Origin: Lachnospiraceae bacterium
GTDB lineage: Bacteria; Bacillota; Clostridia; Lachnospirales; Lachnospiraceae
Direction of reading: 5' to 3'
Assembly: GCA_017399685.1 (NCBI GenBank)
Contig: JAFQBM010000021.1
Coordinates: forward strand, 1 to 64,000
DNA: 64,000 nt
Positions within the stretch are counted from its first letter, which is position 1; every line of letters starts with the position of its first letter. Positions 7,719 to 16,352 of the stretch are shown piece after piece. The notes under the pieces were generated by a model, which saw only the letters and a program-made list of their open reading frames with translations, did not search any database and was not told where the DNA came from. The translations under genes and the position numbers were made by a program.

Positions 7719-8009
7719 TTATGTTAAATCAGTCAGTTCTAGAAGAACAAAAAATCCATACTGCATAGCCATACGAAAGGTAACCGCAGTGTAAGCACAT
7801 TCCTGAGCGTGAATGGAATCAATCCATTCATTTATAACCTTTCTCTGCTCGGCTGTTAAATCCAGATTTTCATACTGGTTACAGAGTTCATCTTCCAGTT
7901 GGCTGGCTTTCAGATAGTCAGTGTCTTTTTTTAGATTTGCATGAATGTTGTTTGACTGACGTTCTTCAAGATAATATTGAACCAGTTGAAAGAAATTCAT
8001 ATTGTTCAA
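7719..8009 (-). CDS. Small helical protein of unknown function, copy 2
   Basis: This is the paralogue of the 1357-1650 protein, with the same ELCNQYENLDLTAEQRKVI core and FRMAMQYG...LLELTDL end. The start is taken at the TTG at 8009, six bases after an AAAGGAGGG box; ATG at 8000 is also possible, and the longer frame to 8036 would place the ribosome-binding site inside the gene. The protein is about 96 residues, helical and presumably cytosolic. Its repeated place behind toxin-immunity cassettes suggests that it travels with them, but nothing in the sequence states a function. Confidence 0.6.
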   Translation of the reverse strand: MNNMNFFQLVQYYLEERQSNNIHANLKKDTDYLKASQLEDELCNQYENLDLTAEQRKVINEWIDSIHAQECAYTAVTFRMAMQYGFFVLLELTDLT

Positions 8010-8036
8010 AGATATCCCTCCTTTCCGACCACACAT

Positions 8037-8710
8037 GATACTTGGAAATGATAAAATAATCTATTCACAGAAATAAACAAGAATGTGAATATAACATAAG
8101 CAGAATAAACAAAGGTTATGGGAAATGTGGTGGTCTTAAATTTATTTAATTATGGTTATACTTTAGGATTCCCAATCCCTTTCCCTTTTTCAAAAAAATC
8201 TATTTCTTGCCTAGTCCACAAATGTGGAGCCAATGCAAGAGATAGATTTTTTTAGTCCATTACCAGAGGGAATGGACTGCTTTTTTTATTGATTATGTAT
8301 CCAAATAAGACATCTATTATATTAAATACTAAAGATTAAATTTTAACGGAGATAACCCTAACTATAGTACTTTTTGGGTATCTCCGTTTTTATGTGCACC
8401 TTACGGCAACTGCCGCTAATGGATGAAAGTTTCTAATCCAATCTGGTAGTGGCAAGGATGCAGCAAAGACCAAGGGTGTCCATTGTGAGATGGAATTTGA
8501 ATTAAAGGTGAGGCAAATCTCTGGTCTGACGAATAGAAATCACATCAGGCTATGGTTAAGGATAAGGCTGCGTAACAAGCTGAAGTCTAATAACTACTCG
8601 AAATTAATCGTAGTAAATAGTTTTTTTAGTCCATTACCAAAGAAAACATCTCGAATTCTTTTACCGAAATGGTACATACTAATGGCAATCAAAAGAATCG
8701 AGGATTTAAT
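8037..8710. other. 674-bp gene-free stretch with tandem terminator-like hairpins
   Basis: The stretch holds three hairpins: a diverged copy of the 7660-7713 structure (about 8191-8250), a perfect AGTCCATT/AATGGACT stem with T-run (about 8253-8285), and the terminator at 8346-8387. The string TTTTTTTAGTCCATTACCA occurs twice (about 8247 and 8616); the second copy lacks the right arm of the hairpin. A 74-codon open frame at 8490-8714 has no ribosome-binding site and no recognisable product. The region looks like accumulated debris of cassette exchange. Confidence 0.45.
8346..8387. terminator. Terminator resembling the one after the first toxin cassette
   Basis: ACGGAGATAACCC (8346-8358) pairs with GGGTATCTCCGT (8376-8387), followed by TTTTTATG. 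The core GGAGATA/TATCTCC is shared with the hairpin at 1314-1351, supporting a duplicated cassette architecture. Confidence 0.65.
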
Positions 8711-10165
8711 ATGAAATCGTTATGGAGAAGTAGGGAAAATGGAAATCCTGAAAGAATCAGCATAGAACGTTCAGTGGCAGAAGGTACGCATTGGGATGTG
8801 ATAGTAGTGGGTGCCGGTATGGCAGGGATTTTGACTGCGTATTATCTAAAAGAGCAAGGAAAGCGGGTTTTAGTGCTTGAGGCAGATAGAATTGCATCGG
8901 GGCAGACTGAGAAGACAACAGCGAAAATCACAAGTCAGCATGATATAAAGTACAGCAAGCTGATTAAGACCGTAGGTAGAAAAAAAGCGAAACTATATGC
9001 CGAGGCAAATGAAGAGGCAATCCGGGAGTATGAAAGACTGGTGGCACTTAACAGGATAGAGTGTGAGTTTAAAAGAGTTCCAGCTTATCTATATACATTA
9101 AAAAATCAAACAGCACTTGAGGAAGAAGCAAGAGTGGCGACATCTCTTGGGATAGATGCTTTCTTTACGAAGGAAACCGAACTTCCTTTTTGGGTGGCGG
9201 GAGCGGTGTGTTTTCAGAATCAGGCACAGTTTTCGCCATTAAAGTTTATCCATTCGATTTCATCCGAAGTAGAAATTATGGAACATACCAAGGTAATTGC
9301 CATTAAGGGAAAAAAGGTAATAACGAAGGACATGGAAATAACAGCAGAAAAAATCGTGATTACTACCCATTATCCAATAAAGAATGTTCCAGGATTTTAT
9401 TTTATACGTCAGCATCAGGAAAGAAGTTATGTACTGGCACTTTACGGATGTAATAAAATCAATGGTATGTATTATGGTGTAGACCAGGACGGACTGTCTT
9501 TCCGACAGGCAGGGGATGTTTTATTGCTGGGAGGAGGTTCCCATCGCACAGGGGAAAATAAAAAGGGAGGAGCCTACGATTTTCTGGTACAGGCCTCCAG
9601 AAAGTACTTTCCGGATTGTCGGGAAGAAACCCGCTGGTCGGCACAGGATTGTATGCCCCATGATGGAATTCCTTTTATCGGGAAGTATTCTATGTTTACT
9701 CCTAATCTATATGTTGCCACCGGATTCCAGAAATGGGGGATGACATCTTCTATGATTGCAGCTATGGTTTTACGGGATGAATTGTGCGAAAAAGAAAATC
9801 CTTATGCGAAGTTATTTTCTCCACAAAGAATTCAATTACGGGCGGCACTTGGAAATTTGCTTTGTGACGTAGGAAAAAGTGCAGAAGGACTTTATAAAGG
9901 GGCTTTCCATCGTCCAAAAGATAAGGCAGAATCTTTGTTGCCGGGACATGGAGGAATCGTTACAATAGAAGGAAAACGCTATGCTTGTTACAAAGATGAG
10001 GAAGGCAGACTTCATAAAATCTCAGCTTCTTGTTCCCATATGGGGTGCGAGCTAAGCTGGAACCCGGATGAAAAAAGCTGGGATTGTCCTTGTCATGGTT
10101 CAAGGTTTGATATGGATGGAATGTTATTGGATAATCCGGCAAAAAACGATGAATGGATAAGATAA
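8711..10165 (+). CDS. FAD-dependent oxidoreductase with C-terminal Rieske [2Fe-2S] domain
   Basis: The protein has 484 residues from the ATG at 8711, with GAGG at 8699-8703. The N-terminal DAO-type fold has the dinucleotide motif VIVVGAGMAGILTAYYL at about residue 30 and VLVLEADRIASGQTEKTTAK after it; the glycine-rich C-terminal FAD contact is around YVATGFQKWGMTSSM. A Rieske domain follows (residues about 410-484) with ligands in CSHMGC and CPCHGSRFD. This DadA-plus-Rieske arrangement is known in Firmicutes and Bacillota gut genomes; the substrate is unknown. The Rieske cluster probably passes electrons to or from the flavin. Standing alone with its own terminator, it seems monocistronic. 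Confidence 0.85.
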   Translation: MKSLWRSRENGNPERISIERSVAEGTHWDVIVVGAGMAGILTAYYLKEQGKRVLVLEADRIASGQTEKTTAKITSQHDIKYSKLIKTVGRKKAKLYAEANEEAIREYERLVALNRIECEFKRVPAYLYTLKNQTALEEEARVATSLGIDAFFTKETELPFWVAGAVCFQNQAQFSPLKFIHSISSEVEIMEHTKVIAIKGKKVITKDMEITAEKIVITTHYPIKNVPGFYFIRQHQERSYVLALYGCNKINGMYYGVDQDGLSFRQAGDVLLLGGGSHRTGENKKGGAYDFLVQASRKYFPDCREETRWSAQDCMPHDGIPFIGKYSMFTPNLYVATGFQKWGMTSSMIAAMVLRDELCEKENPYAKLFSPQRIQLRAALGNLLCDVGKSAEGLYKGAFHRPKDKAESLLPGHGGIVTIEGKRYACYKDEEGRLHKISASCSHMGCELSWNPDEKSWDCPCHGSRFDMDGMLLDNPAKNDEWIR

Positions 10166-10227
10166 ATCAAAGGGAATTACTTTGAATAGAAATGAAATAA
10201 GAAAAAAGGAAATAACTTTGAAATAAA

Positions 10228-10276
10228 GAAAAATATAGTACCAATCCTTGTATGGAAACAAAGATTGGTACTATAC
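10228..10276. terminator. Bidirectional terminator between convergent genes
   Basis: ATAGTACCAATC pairs with GATTGGTACTAT around a ~20-nt loop, with A- and T-rich flanks on both sides. It lies between the FAD/Rieske gene (plus) and the CYTH gene (minus). Confidence 0.7.
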
Positions 10277-10297
10277 TGGTTTTTGTTGGAATATTTC

Positions 10298-10759
10298 TTA
10301 TTGGAAAGGTGGAATGTTTCCTTTGCTCATGGTACTGTTATGATAAGCAGAGTCCATGGTGACGTCTTTTGCAAACCAGTCTTCCATTTGGTAAGAAAGG
10401 GCAGTTTCTTCATCTTTAAATTCAATTTCAGCCAGAATCAGTCCTTTTAAGTCTCTTTCAAAAATATCTAATTCTATGGTAAGCTCCTTTTCAAGGGGAA
10501 TGCAGTAACGTTCTTTTTCAATGACTATTCCGTCTGCTTTTTTTAGCAGATGTTCAAAAGAATCTTTTGTTAAAGGCATTTCTATCTCTTCCCGTGATAA
10601 AAGTCCTGCTGATTTATAGGTTAAAATATATTTGTCGTCTTTTTGACGTATACGAATTACAGGTTCCGTACATAAATAAGCCTGGGTAATATGGTGATGA
10701 GGATAAGTTTCCAGATTTTTAGGTAGTTCTTTGATTAAAAATTTACGTTCAATTTCCAT
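10298..10759 (-). CDS. CYTH-domain protein (triphosphate tunnel fold)
   Basis: The protein has 153 residues; the start at 10759 has AAAGGAA upstream, whereas a longer frame to 10819 adds 20 unlikely residues. It begins MEIERKFLI, the E-x-E-x-K signature of CYTH/triphosphate tunnel metalloenzymes. Charged strands follow (VIRIRQKDDKYILTYKS, EIEMPLT, IELDIFERDLKGLILAEIEF), matching the alternating acidic and basic tunnel walls. These enzymes hydrolyse inorganic triphosphate or nucleoside triphosphates with a divalent metal; the exact substrate cannot be told. It appears monocistronic. Confidence 0.85.
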   Translation of the reverse strand: MEIERKFLIKELPKNLETYPHHHITQAYLCTEPVIRIRQKDDKYILTYKSAGLLSREEIEMPLTKDSFEHLLKKADGIVIEKERYCIPLEKELTIELDIFERDLKGLILAEIEFKDEETALSYQMEDWFAKDVTMDSAYHNSTMSKGNIPPFQ

Positions 10760-10958
10760 AAAATAATTCCTTTCATAATCAGCTTTTATTTGTAGGGTTG
10801 TTGGTAGGATTCCTTTCAATCCATTTGGGATGGTTATGGTTTTCTTTTAGTATACACAATTTTGTAAGAAAATTCTAGGGATATAAGACTTGAAATTACC
10901 AAAAAAAAGAATTATAATCGATACAGTTTACACAAGCGTTAATAGGAGGATACAGTAT

Positions 10959-11507
10959 ATGAAGAGAATTTGGACATTTTTGGCTGAGGGGTTTGAAGAA
11001 GTAGAAGCATTAACGGTAGTGGATATTTTAAAAAGAGCAAAATTTGAGGTAACCATGGTATCCATATCAGAGGATTTATTTGTTACCAGTTCCCATAATG
11101 TAGTAGTGAAGGCAGATAAGAAAATATCAGAGTTAGAATCAGAGCTTCCGGATGTAATTTTCCTTCCAGGGGGTATGCCTGGAACATTGAACCTTGGAAA
11201 TCATGAAAGTTTGAAAGATATCATTCTGAAAGCTGTAGAACAGGAAAAGATTATGGCGGCTGTCTGTGCAGCACCTAGTGTTTATGGACAGATGGGATTA
11301 TTAAAAGGAAGAAAAGCCACCTGCTATCCGGGATTTGAAGACAAGTTATTAGGAGCAGAGTATCAGGCGGAACAGGTAGTAGTAGACGGAACATTTGTTA
11401 CCAGTCAGGGTATGGGTACCTGTATTCCATTGGGACTTAAATTAGTGGAATTATTATCTTCTGAAGAAACAGCATTACAGGTGAAAAATAGCATCCGTTA
11501 CTTTTAA
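10959..11507 (+). CDS. DJ-1/PfpI-superfamily protein
   Basis: The protein has 182 residues from the ATG at 10959, nine bases after AGGAGGA; the longer frame from 10890 is rejected for that reason. The DJ-1 fold is shown by FLAEGFEEVEALTVVDILKRA (conserved Glu near the active site), FLPGGMPGT, and the nucleophile elbow AAVCAAPSVYG, with the reactive cysteine at about residue 100. Its sub-family, YajL/ThiJ-like, has been linked to oxidative-stress chaperone or deglycase roles; the exact activity is debated. The next gene starts 24 bp downstream, so the two may be co-transcribed. Confidence 0.85.
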   Translation: MKRIWTFLAEGFEEVEALTVVDILKRAKFEVTMVSISEDLFVTSSHNVVVKADKKISELESELPDVIFLPGGMPGTLNLGNHESLKDIILKAVEQEKIMAAVCAAPSVYGQMGLLKGRKATCYPGFEDKLLGAEYQAEQVVVDGTFVTSQGMGTCIPLGLKLVELLSSEETALQVKNSIRYF

Positions 11508-11531
11508 GTGAAAACAGAAGGAGGAACTTTC

Positions 11532-13643
11532 ATGAATGCTTTGCGGTTTGCTTATGAGAAAGTGTTAAGGAAATCATTGACTTATTGTATTTTACTTGCC
11601 TTTTTAAGCAATTTTATAGTAGAAGTATTAAGCAGACGTTCCCTGATGGCAACCTTTTCATTTATTGGAAATAAACCTATGGTATTTCTTTATAATACCA
11701 TGTTAATGTTAATACCATATCTGGTTGCTTTATTGGTTCGTAGAAGAGTTTTTATTTATGTGCTGGTGACAGCGATTTATCTTATTGCGGGTTTTGTGAA
11801 TTTTTACATGTTGAGTTATCGTACTACACCATTTACCGGTGTTGACCTGACTTTAATTGAATCTGCACTGGATATTGTAAATAATTATATGTCATTTTTT
11901 CAGGTTGTTCTGATTATCATTGCAATCATTCTGGTAATTACATTAATTGTTTTTTGCTGGTTTAAATCTCCGAAAAAGAGAGGAAAAAGGCATATTCTTG
12001 GCAGTACCTTATTTATTGTTCTGTATTTGCTCGTATTTTCCCAGGTAACAGAAAAAGCTATAGAATCCGGTATCTTATCGAAAAAATTCGGTAATCTTAA
12101 AATTTCATATCAGGATTATGGTTTTGCTTATTGTTTCGGTGTAACAGTCATCGAAAGTGGAATTGAAATGCCGGAAGGTTACAATGAATCCATGATGCAG
12201 CGTATTTTGGATCCAAGTAACTCTGCCAATAAAGACAATGAGGGATATTCTACACCGAATGTAATTATGCTTCAATTAGAGTCTTTCTTTGACCCGACAG
12301 AAATGATAGGTCTGGAATTGTCAGAAGACCCAGTTCCGAATTGGCATAAGTTACAGGAAAAGTACTCAACAGGTCATGTTACCATGCCAACGGTAGTAGC
12401 AGGAACCTGTAATACAGAATTTGAAATGATTACGGGGATGAATCTTGGGTATTTTGGTCCGGGAGAATATCCTTATAAAACGATTTTAAAAGAAACAGTA
12501 TCTGAAAGTATTCCTTTTGATTTGATGGAATTAGGATATTCTACCCATGCCATTCATAATAATAAGGCGACATTTTATGGTCGTAATAATATTTTTGCAA
12601 ACATAGGATTTCAAACCTTTACGTCTTTGGAATATATGTATGATTACGAGTATACGGAGAATGGCTGGGTAAAGGATAATGTATTGACAAAATGTATTAT
12701 GGAAACCCTTACAGACACAGAGGGTCCGGACTTTACTTATACCATATCGGTACAGCCTCATGGTGCATATCCTACAGAGCCTTATGAAGAAGAAACACCG
12801 ATTAAGGTGCTATCCGGTCTGGAAACTCCGGAAGAAATTGCAGCAATGGAGTATTATGTGAAACAACTTCATGAAATGGATCAGTTTGTAGGAGATTTGA
12901 TTGCTGAATTAGAGCAGTTTGATGAAGATGTAGTGCTGATTATGTATGGTGACCATATTCCGGGACTAGGGCTGTCTGATGAGGTGCTGACCTATGGCGA
13001 TATTTATCAGACCCCATATATCATTTGGGATAATACCGGAAGAAAAAAAGAAGATGGTGACCGTATCGCATATCAAATGGCATCTTTGGTACTTGGAGAA
13101 TATGGTATTAATCAGGGAACTTTGATTAAATTCCATCAAAATTATAAAAATACAGATAATTATCAGGAAAACTTAAAACGTCTTCAATATGATATGCTTT
13201 ATGGGAAACGTTATATCTATGGAGGAGTGACTCCTTTTGAACGTACCGATATCCGGTATGGAATTAAGAAAATTTCTGTGACCGGAGTTAATTATGAAGG
13301 AAGTACTCTTACCGTTTACGGAGAGAATTTAAACGAATTTGGACGTCTATCTATTAATGGAGAGGACTATGAAAAGGGTACCTTTACGGAAGAAAAAACG
13401 TTGGTATTTACTGATGTAACCTTAGAAGATTCAGATATTATTGTAATCGGACAGATTCGTGGGGACAGTCTTTTAAGCGAAACCAGTCCGGTGGTGTATC
13501 ATGCAGATACCATGGAAGTAACTCCATTAGAAGCTTTCAGCCATGATGGAATGGTAGGCAATACAGTGAATTCAGTGGATGTTAAGGCTTATGTGGAGGA
13601 AATGAAGGCTTCTGAAAATCTGCAAAGTGAAGGTCAGGAATAA
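11532..13643 (+). CDS. LtaS-type phosphoglycerol transferase / sulfatase-family membrane enzyme
   Basis: The protein has 703 residues from the ATG at 11532, after GAAGGAGGA. Five predicted N-terminal membrane segments occupy roughly residues 10-190 (for example FFQVVLIIIAIILVITLIVF). An extracellular sulfatase-fold domain follows from about residue 240: NVIMLQLESFFDPTE (metal Glu), a TVVAGTCNTEFEMITG segment where the nucleophilic Thr is expected, GRNNIFANIGF, and MYGDHIPG (metal Asp-His). It is the architecture of lipoteichoic acid synthases and related glycerol-phosphate transferases. A ~130-residue C-terminal beta-rich extension is additional. It overlaps the upstream region of murF, consistent with a cell-envelope operon. 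Confidence 0.8.
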   Translation: MNALRFAYEKVLRKSLTYCILLAFLSNFIVEVLSRRSLMATFSFIGNKPMVFLYNTMLMLIPYLVALLVRRRVFIYVLVTAIYLIAGFVNFYMLSYRTTPFTGVDLTLIESALDIVNNYMSFFQVVLIIIAIILVITLIVFCWFKSPKKRGKRHILGSTLFIVLYLLVFSQVTEKAIESGILSKKFGNLKISYQDYGFAYCFGVTVIESGIEMPEGYNESMMQRILDPSNSANKDNEGYSTPNVIMLQLESFFDPTEMIGLELSEDPVPNWHKLQEKYSTGHVTMPTVVAGTCNTEFEMITGMNLGYFGPGEYPYKTILKETVSESIPFDLMELGYSTHAIHNNKATFYGRNNIFANIGFQTFTSLEYMYDYEYTENGWVKDNVLTKCIMETLTDTEGPDFTYTISVQPHGAYPTEPYEEETPIKVLSGLETPEEIAAMEYYVKQLHEMDQFVGDLIAELEQFDEDVVLIMYGDHIPGLGLSDEVLTYGDIYQTPYIIWDNTGRKKEDGDRIAYQMASLVLGEYGINQGTLIKFHQNYKNTDNYQENLKRLQYDMLYGKRYIYGGVTPFERTDIRYGIKKISVTGVNYEGSTLTVYGENLNEFGRLSINGEDYEKGTFTEEKTLVFTDVTLEDSDIIVIGQIRGDSLLSETSPVVYHADTMEVTPLEAFSHDGMVGNTVNSVDVKAYVEEMKASENLQSEGQE

Positions 13644-13659
13644 AGCGGGGAAAGAAAAC

Positions 13660-15024
13660 ATGAAATTATCGTTAAAAGAAATTGTAGAAATAACAGACGG
13701 TGTGTTAATCAGCGGGAATCCGGAAGATGAGGTCTTAGACCTTTGTATTGATTCCCGGGTGGCAAAAAAAGGAGACTTGTTTGTTCCTTTGCTGGGAGCA
13801 AATACAGATGGACATCATTACCTTCAGGCTGCATTAAAAGAGGCAGCTGCCGCACTTTGCAGTCAGGAAGGAATTTTAGTTCCGGAAGAAAAGGGTCTGA
13901 TTTTTGTGAAAGATACAGAAAAAGCCATGGATGCCATTGGAGTGTATTACAGAAAGCAGACAGAAAAACCGATGATTGCAGTTACAGGAAGTGTAGGAAA
14001 AACCACTACCAGGGAAATGATTGCCCATGTACTTTCTTCTGGGAAAAAAGTTTATCAGACACAAGGAAACTATAATTCTACCATAGGAGTGCCAATTACT
14101 CTGGCACGGATGGAATTAAATAGTGACTGTTTTGTATTGGAATGTGGCACCAATCACTTTGGAGAAATTGCACAAATTACAGATATGGTAAATCCGAATA
14201 TCGGGGTAGTAACCATGATAGGGGTTTCTCATTTGGAAAACTTTTTGACCAGAGAAAATATTCTGAAGGAAAAGATGGACATTGCTAAGAATATGAAGGA
14301 ATCCGATGTTTTGTTTTTGAACGGAGATGATACATATTTGAGGCATTTAGAGGAGAATGAAATCTATACTTCCAGTCAGATTATTTATTTTGGACATGGT
14401 GAGAATGTAAGGGCAAAGGCATCAGAAAGTAAGTACGAAGACGGATTTATGACTTTTATGTATGAAAACGAAGGAGTTGTTAAAAAAGTTCGCCTTAGCG
14501 TTTTGGGAGAACATAACGTATTAAATGCCACAGTTTCTTTGGCTATCGCACAATATTTAGGACTTGATATGGATGCAGCCGTAAAATCGTTGGAAAGCTT
14601 TTCCGGGTTGCGACAGAGATTGATAGCATCGGAAAAAGCATTGATTTTAGATGACTGTTATAATGCAAGTCCGGATTCCATGAAAGCCAGCCTTAATGTT
14701 TTAATGGATATCCCTTGTAAAGGAAGAAAAATCGCTGTGTTAGGGGATATGTATGAATTAGGACAGGAGGAGAAGGAATTTCATGAAGAGGTTGGTAGAT
14801 ATGCGGCAGGCTTAGAATTACAGGAATTAATTACCATAGGAAATTTAGGGGAAAATATTGCTCTGGGAGCAAAGAAAGCAGGAGCCGGATTTGAAATGAT
14901 TTCTTTTTCAACCAAAGAAGAAGCAGGTGAGTATTTGCTAAAGAAGATAAGCAAAGAAGATTTGGTATTGGTAAAAGCATCGAATGGTCTGCATTTGAAT
15001 CAGTTGGTAGATAGGCTGAAATAA
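13660..15024 (+). CDS. murF: UDP-N-acetylmuramoyl-tripeptide--D-alanyl-D-alanine ligase
   Basis: The protein has 454 residues from the ATG at 13660; an earlier in-frame codon at 13627 would overlap the upstream gene. MurF adds the D-Ala-D-Ala dipeptide to the UDP-MurNAc-tripeptide in the cytoplasm, the last soluble step before lipid-linked peptidoglycan synthesis. The N-terminal substrate domain contains CIDSRVAKKGDLFVPL. The central ATPase has GSVGKTTT at residues 110-117, ECGTNHFGEI and NGDD. The C-terminal domain has LDDCYNASPDSMKASL. Length and motif order are normal. It is followed by a weak hairpin (about 15048-15070) and then by the intergenic repeat. Confidence 0.93.
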   Translation: MKLSLKEIVEITDGVLISGNPEDEVLDLCIDSRVAKKGDLFVPLLGANTDGHHYLQAALKEAAAALCSQEGILVPEEKGLIFVKDTEKAMDAIGVYYRKQTEKPMIAVTGSVGKTTTREMIAHVLSSGKKVYQTQGNYNSTIGVPITLARMELNSDCFVLECGTNHFGEIAQITDMVNPNIGVVTMIGVSHLENFLTRENILKEKMDIAKNMKESDVLFLNGDDTYLRHLEENEIYTSSQIIYFGHGENVRAKASESKYEDGFMTFMYENEGVVKKVRLSVLGEHNVLNATVSLAIAQYLGLDMDAAVKSLESFSGLRQRLIASEKALILDDCYNASPDSMKASLNVLMDIPCKGRKIAVLGDMYELGQEEKEFHEEVGRYAAGLELQELITIGNLGENIALGAKKAGAGFEMISFSTKEEAGEYLLKKISKEDLVLVKASNGLHLNQLVDRLK

Positions 15025-15109
15025 AGAAAGAATATAAAATGAGTGAAAAGGAAGCGTTTTTCGGAACGTTTCTTTTTTGTTTTGTGGGCATTCAATTTGT
15101 GACCTTTTT

Positions 15110-15272
15110 TGATACCAATGCTCCCACGAATTACTTCGCTCTGCGAGCTTTCGTAATTCTGCAAACATTCGAACTCTGCTCTGATAGGGCTACGTTCTCA
15201 TGTTTGTGCGGGTCTCAAAGTCACAAAATTGAATACAAGTATTCAATTTGTGACCTTTTGACCCTGGGATCA
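15110..15272 (+). repeat. Structured intergenic repeat, copy 1
   Basis: The copy is bounded by TGATACCA (15110-15117) and TGGGATCA (15265-15272), an imperfect inverted pair. Three stems follow: CGAATTAC with GTAATTC; CAAACAT with ATGTTTG, with an inner GCTC/GGGC; and a 16-bp arm pair GTCACAAAaTTGAATAC / GTATTCAATTTGTGAC at 15220-15254. The linker CGGGTCTCAAAGTCA joins stems 2 and 3. A second copy lies at 28879-29034. Its sequence differs in every stem, yet pairing is kept. The word ATTCAATTTGTGACCTTTT also occurs just upstream at 15090-15108. It is non-coding; the 104-codon open frame across it is an accident. Confidence 0.75.
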
Positions 15273-15309
15273 TATACTAAAAGGGAGCAATTAAATATGA
15301 GGATAATAT

Positions 15310-16218
15310 ATGGCAACCACAATTATGTTAGATGCGGGTCACGGAGGATATGACAATGGAGCTACTTATATGGGAAGAAGAGAAAAGGATGATACCTTAG
15401 CACTTACTATGGCATTAGGTGATATTTTAAAAAATGCAGGGTTTAACGTCCTTTATACACGAGAAACAGATGTTTACCAGACACCACTTAGAAAAGCACA
15501 GATTGCAAATGAAAGTGGTGCGGATTTTTTTATTTCCCTGCACCGGAATGCAGCTTCTTATCCAAATCAGTATGATGGGGTTCAGACCTTGATTTTTAAT
15601 CCTGGAGGCGTAAAACAGGAAATGGCAGAAAATATTAATGATGAACTGGAGGATATAGGATTTAAGGAGATAGATGTCAGCATCCGTCCAGATCTTGCCG
15701 TGTTAAGGAGAACTCAGATGCCTGCTTTGTTGGTAGAGGCCGGATTTATTGATAGTGATAAAGACAATGCTATTTTTGATAATCAGTTTCAACAGGTGGC
15801 ACAGGCTATTGCGGATGGAATTATAGAAACGATAGGAACGGAGGAGACTATGACAGATTCTGTGGTTCCCAATAATGTTCAACCAGAGAACCAGCCAAAC
15901 CAGGGAAATTCCATGAATAACAGATGGCCGGGTGAAACAATGAGAAGTCCAATAAACAATAATCCAATGCCGGGAAATGCCATGGGAAATCCAATGAACA
16001 ATAATCCGATGCCGGGTGAAACAATGAGAAATCCAATGAACAATAATCCAATGCCGGGAAATACCATGGGAAATCCAATGAATCATAGCCAAATGCCAGG
16101 CGGAATCATGGGTAATTTTGGTGTTTTAATTGTGGGATTTTCCAGTATGGAGGAGGCACAGCAGTTAATCCGGGATATGGAAATGAGTGGACATCAGGCA
16201 GTGATTGTGAAGCAATAA
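15310..16218 (+). CDS. N-acetylmuramoyl-L-alanine amidase with repeat linker and SPOR-like tail
   Basis: The protein has 302 residues; the start follows GAGGATAATAT. The Amidase_3 domain (residues about 1-180) shows MLDAGHGGYDNGA, SLHRNA and VEAGFIDSDKDN, supplying the zinc ligands His, His and Glu, plus the R-x-T-D-V segment TRETDVYQTPL. It cuts the bond between MurNAc and L-Ala. Residues about 195-270 are about five degenerate 14-residue repeats built on NNNPMPGxxMxNPM. The last ~35 residues (GVLIVGFSSMEEAQQLIRDM) look like half of a SPOR-type peptidoglycan-binding fold. No signal peptide is visible, which is unusual for an envelope hydrolase; it could act after lysis or through non-classical export. 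Confidence 0.85.
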   Translation: MATTIMLDAGHGGYDNGATYMGRREKDDTLALTMALGDILKNAGFNVLYTRETDVYQTPLRKAQIANESGADFFISLHRNAASYPNQYDGVQTLIFNPGGVKQEMAENINDELEDIGFKEIDVSIRPDLAVLRRTQMPALLVEAGFIDSDKDNAIFDNQFQQVAQAIADGIIETIGTEETMTDSVVPNNVQPENQPNQGNSMNNRWPGETMRSPINNNPMPGNAMGNPMNNNPMPGETMRNPMNNNPMPGNTMGNPMNHSQMPGGIMGNFGVLIVGFSSMEEAQQLIRDMEMSGHQAVIVKQ

Positions 16219-16352
16219 AAACGAGAATGATTCAAATACTCCGCATACATGGGAAAAAGTGTATTTAAAATGGTTGAACTTAAAGCTGATTTATGATAGA
16301 CTTAAGATTACGAAAGGATTAGGTTCGTAGAGAGAACTAGGAGGTTGAATCA

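Noticed and set aside
8490-8714. 74-codon open frame before the FAD/Rieske gene
   Set aside because: It has no ribosome-binding site and no recognisable product, and lies in terminator-rich debris.
15039-15353. 104-codon open frame spanning the intergenic repeat
   Set aside because: It runs through the palindromic repeat and into the amidase start in another frame, with no ribosome-binding site; copy 2 of the repeat does not keep the frame.
15900-16090. Amidase DNA repeats as a CRISPR array
   Set aside because: Repeats are in frame, about 42 bp without unique spacers, and there are no cas genes.
15703-16092. 129-codon minus-strand open frame with repeats
   Set aside because: It mirrors the repeat tract of the amidase and has no start signal.
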